DNA of 14,203 nt. It comes from Candidatus Bathyarchaeota archaeon B26-1 (lineage in GTDB: Archaea > Thermoproteota > Bathyarchaeia > Bathyarchaeales > B26-1). The position numbers were made by a program, and so were the translations under genes. The number at the start of each line of letters is the position of its first letter. Position 1 is the first letter of the stretch. The stretch spans positions 1-14,203 of the forward strand of contig LUCD01000024.1 of assembly GCA_001593925.1 (NCBI GenBank). The letters run 5' to 3'. Below, piece by piece: positions 13,031-14,203 of the stretch. The notes beneath the pieces are model-generated. The model had not been told where the DNA came from and ran no database searches. It was given only the letters and a program-made list of their open reading frames with translations.

Positions 13031-13064
13031 GATAAAAGATGATCGACCGGCCTAAATATTTTTA
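13031..13064 (-). promoter_or_regulatory. Promoter region of the phosphoribosyltransferase-cgi121 operon
   Basis: Two minus-strand TATA-like elements: AAAAATATTTAG (13053-13064) and CTTTTATC (13031-13038). The nearer one puts the transcript start near 13008, which would exclude the TTG at 13021 and favour the TTG at 12994. The farther one would allow both. Confidence 0.4.
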
Positions 13065-13093
13065 CGGAACCGGAGGCTTAGCCGTGCTCCTAC

Positions 13094-14203
13094 CTAGACG
13101 AAGTTGATCCCGTACCATGGAAGCGGGATTGGGAGGACCTCCCGGAGAATCTTCCCCGCCTTACCGCCGGCTGACAAGAGTTCCGTCGGAGCGTCCTTAC
13201 TGCCGAAGATGAGCTGGGCGGCCTCCGGCCTGCCGGGTATCACAACTCTGTCTGCACCGTACTCGACGATGAAGCGGCCTTCCTTCTCGAGGAACCTGAT
13301 CTTCCGCGTCTCCTTGTAGCCGATCACCTCCTCAAAGTATGGGCGTAGCCTCTCCATCAGCTGGGTGAAGTTTATGATCCGAACCGTGCATGCGGAGTTG
13401 CTCGGTCTCAGTTGGAGCCCCTTCTCCTCCATGAGAGACTGTAAGAGAGCATCACACCCGAGTATGTGGATGACGATCTCTTCTAAGCTGGGGAAACGCT
13501 GGAGGATCAAGCCTAAAGCGTTAACTAGACTGCTCCGCTCCCCGGCGTATTCGCCTATCCTAACCTTAGATTTCTTGCTTGGAGAGGGTAAGATCACGTA
13601 AGCCCGCGGAGAACCATCCTTCAAGATCAGGAGAAACTCCGATTCTTTATCCATCACATGGCGGCATGCGAAGGCCCGCTGGTAGTCTTCCAGCCTCCTG
13701 AGGAAACGCACAGGCTCCCTACGGTATATGGCGGACATCACCTCGATGTCCCTGCTGCTGCAAGGCTTAACCGTTATCGCTGGGTCTGATAGAAGCTGGA
13801 TGTGCTCCGGCGTAACGCTCACCTCGAAGTCGCAACCTACGATCTGTCTGCAGCCAGCTCTTAGGTATAGTCCGCGGATTCCCGAGACGAGCATGAAGTC
13901 TACTCCATCGTTATAGGCTTTCTCGCAGGCGTCGTTGAAGAGCCTTGTAGCCAACCCCCGCATCCTGTAGTTTGGGTGGGTGCAGACCGCCCCGACGCAG
14001 GCGACGCGCAATAGACAGCCGAAGATGGAGACCCACTGCTCCGTCATACCCACATGGGATATGACCTCGCCTCCATCCACTATTACCCTCAAGTTCTCGA
14101 GGTTGTCTTCGTTGAAGAGTTGAGGGTACTTGTCCACTAGGCCCTTCCAAAAACAGATGTCTGTTAGATGTCTGAGAGAGACCATCTCTTCGCTTCTCAG
14201 CCC
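13094..14203 (-). CDS. GNAT-family acetyltransferase with Eis-like C-terminal domain (5' end outside window)
   Basis: Acetyl-CoA-dependent N-acyltransferase. The GNAT core holds the acetyl-CoA loop VGAVCTHPNYRMRGLATRL, near residue 64-82 counted from the ATG at 14185, followed by FNDACEKAYNDGVDFMLVSG and GLYLRAGCRQIVG. A second, poorly conserved GNAT-like region and a C-terminal sterol-carrier-like domain (REVLPIPLPWYGINFV end) give the roughly 360-residue layout of Eis-like enzymes. The ATG at 14185 is probably internal: the frame stays open to the window edge as GLRSEE, matching the usual R-x-L-x-x-E-E opening of this fold, so the gene is shown as partial. The substrate is unknown. It precedes the phosphoribosyltransferase, which has its own promoter. 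Confidence 0.8.
   Translation of the reverse strand, partial: GLRSEEMVSLRHLTDICFWKGLVDKYPQLFNEDNLENLRVIVDGGEVISHVGMTEQWVSIFGCLLRVACVGAVCTHPNYRMRGLATRLFNDACEKAYNDGVDFMLVSGIRGLYLRAGCRQIVGCDFEVSVTPEHIQLLSDPAITVKPCSSRDIEVMSAIYRREPVRFLRRLEDYQRAFACRHVMDKESEFLLILKDGSPRAYVILPSPSKKSKVRIGEYAGERSSLVNALGLILQRFPSLEEIVIHILGCDALLQSLMEEKGLQLRPSNSACTVRIINFTQLMERLRPYFEEVIGYKETRKIRFLEKEGRFIVEYGADRVVIPGRPEAAQLIFGSKDAPTELLSAGGKAGKILREVLPIPLPWYGINFV

Noticed and set aside
13322..13333. Second anti-Shine-Dalgarno-like string (GATCACCTCCT) on the plus strand
   Set aside because: It is inside the acetyltransferase and simply encodes Glu-Glu-Val-Ile on the minus strand.
13911..14150. 79-codon frame overlapping the acetyltransferase in another minus-strand frame
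   Set aside because: The overlapping GNAT frame carries the acetyl-CoA loop; this one has no recognisable domain and an unnatural Arg/Gly-rich composition.
1..14203. CRISPR arrays, insertion sequences, integrase sites or phage genes
   Set aside because: No spaced direct repeats, transposase or integrase motifs, or terminal inverted repeats were seen; the only mobile-type genes are vapBC.

Overview
This window looks archaeal. It carries an ABCE1/Rli1 ribosome-recycling ATPase with its N-terminal iron-sulfur domain, a Cgi121-type KEOPS subunit, an Ogg2-type 8-oxoguanine DNA glycosylase, a TtuA/Ncs6-type tRNA thiolase, a Tan1-like THUMP protein and an HTH-hsp20 pair. Many starts sit about 20-30 bases after a TATA-like box with little or no leader. 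Several genes use TTG or GTG starts, and AGG/AGA arginine codons are frequent. The small heat-shock protein, the charged proteins and the Thermoproteota/Bathyarchaeia-like gene set hint at a thermophilic member of that broad group, but I cannot fix the lineage from sequence alone.

Layout. 1-441: 3' end of a uroporphyrinogen-decarboxylase-family gene. 562-1880: tRNA 2-thiolation enzyme translationally coupled to a YkgJ cysteine-cluster protein. 2002-2640: SAM methyltransferase. 2686-4072: a membrane-anchored exported protein overlapping a four-helix membrane protein with a C-terminal helix-hairpin-helix domain. 4076-4729 (minus) and 4825-5331 (plus): divergent ogg and Nudix genes sharing a 28-bp dyad. 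5381-5938: iron-sulfur-flavoprotein-like gene. 6135-7139: ArsR-type regulator and hsp20 in one operon, with an operator-like dyad on its TATA box. 7210-9012 (minus): ABCE1. 9188-9852 (minus): VapBC toxin-antitoxin pair. 9853-10238: gene-free stretch with a candidate structured RNA. 10239-11219: D-2-hydroxyacid dehydrogenase. 11297-11821: THUMP protein. Minus strand 14203-11834: Eis-like acetyltransferase (cut by the window edge), phosphoribosyltransferase and Cgi121.

Themes. tRNA modification recurs (TtuA-like thiolation, THUMP/Tan1-like, KEOPS Cgi121), alongside translation recycling (ABCE1). Oxidative damage and redox functions also recur (Ogg, Nudix, iron-sulfur flavoprotein). Most genes are ordinary archaeal housekeeping genes. 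I did not find a clear undescribed multi-gene system. The observations most worth checking are the structured element at 10098-10181, the dyad operators at 4763-4790 and 6095-6114, and the membrane/HhH gene pair.
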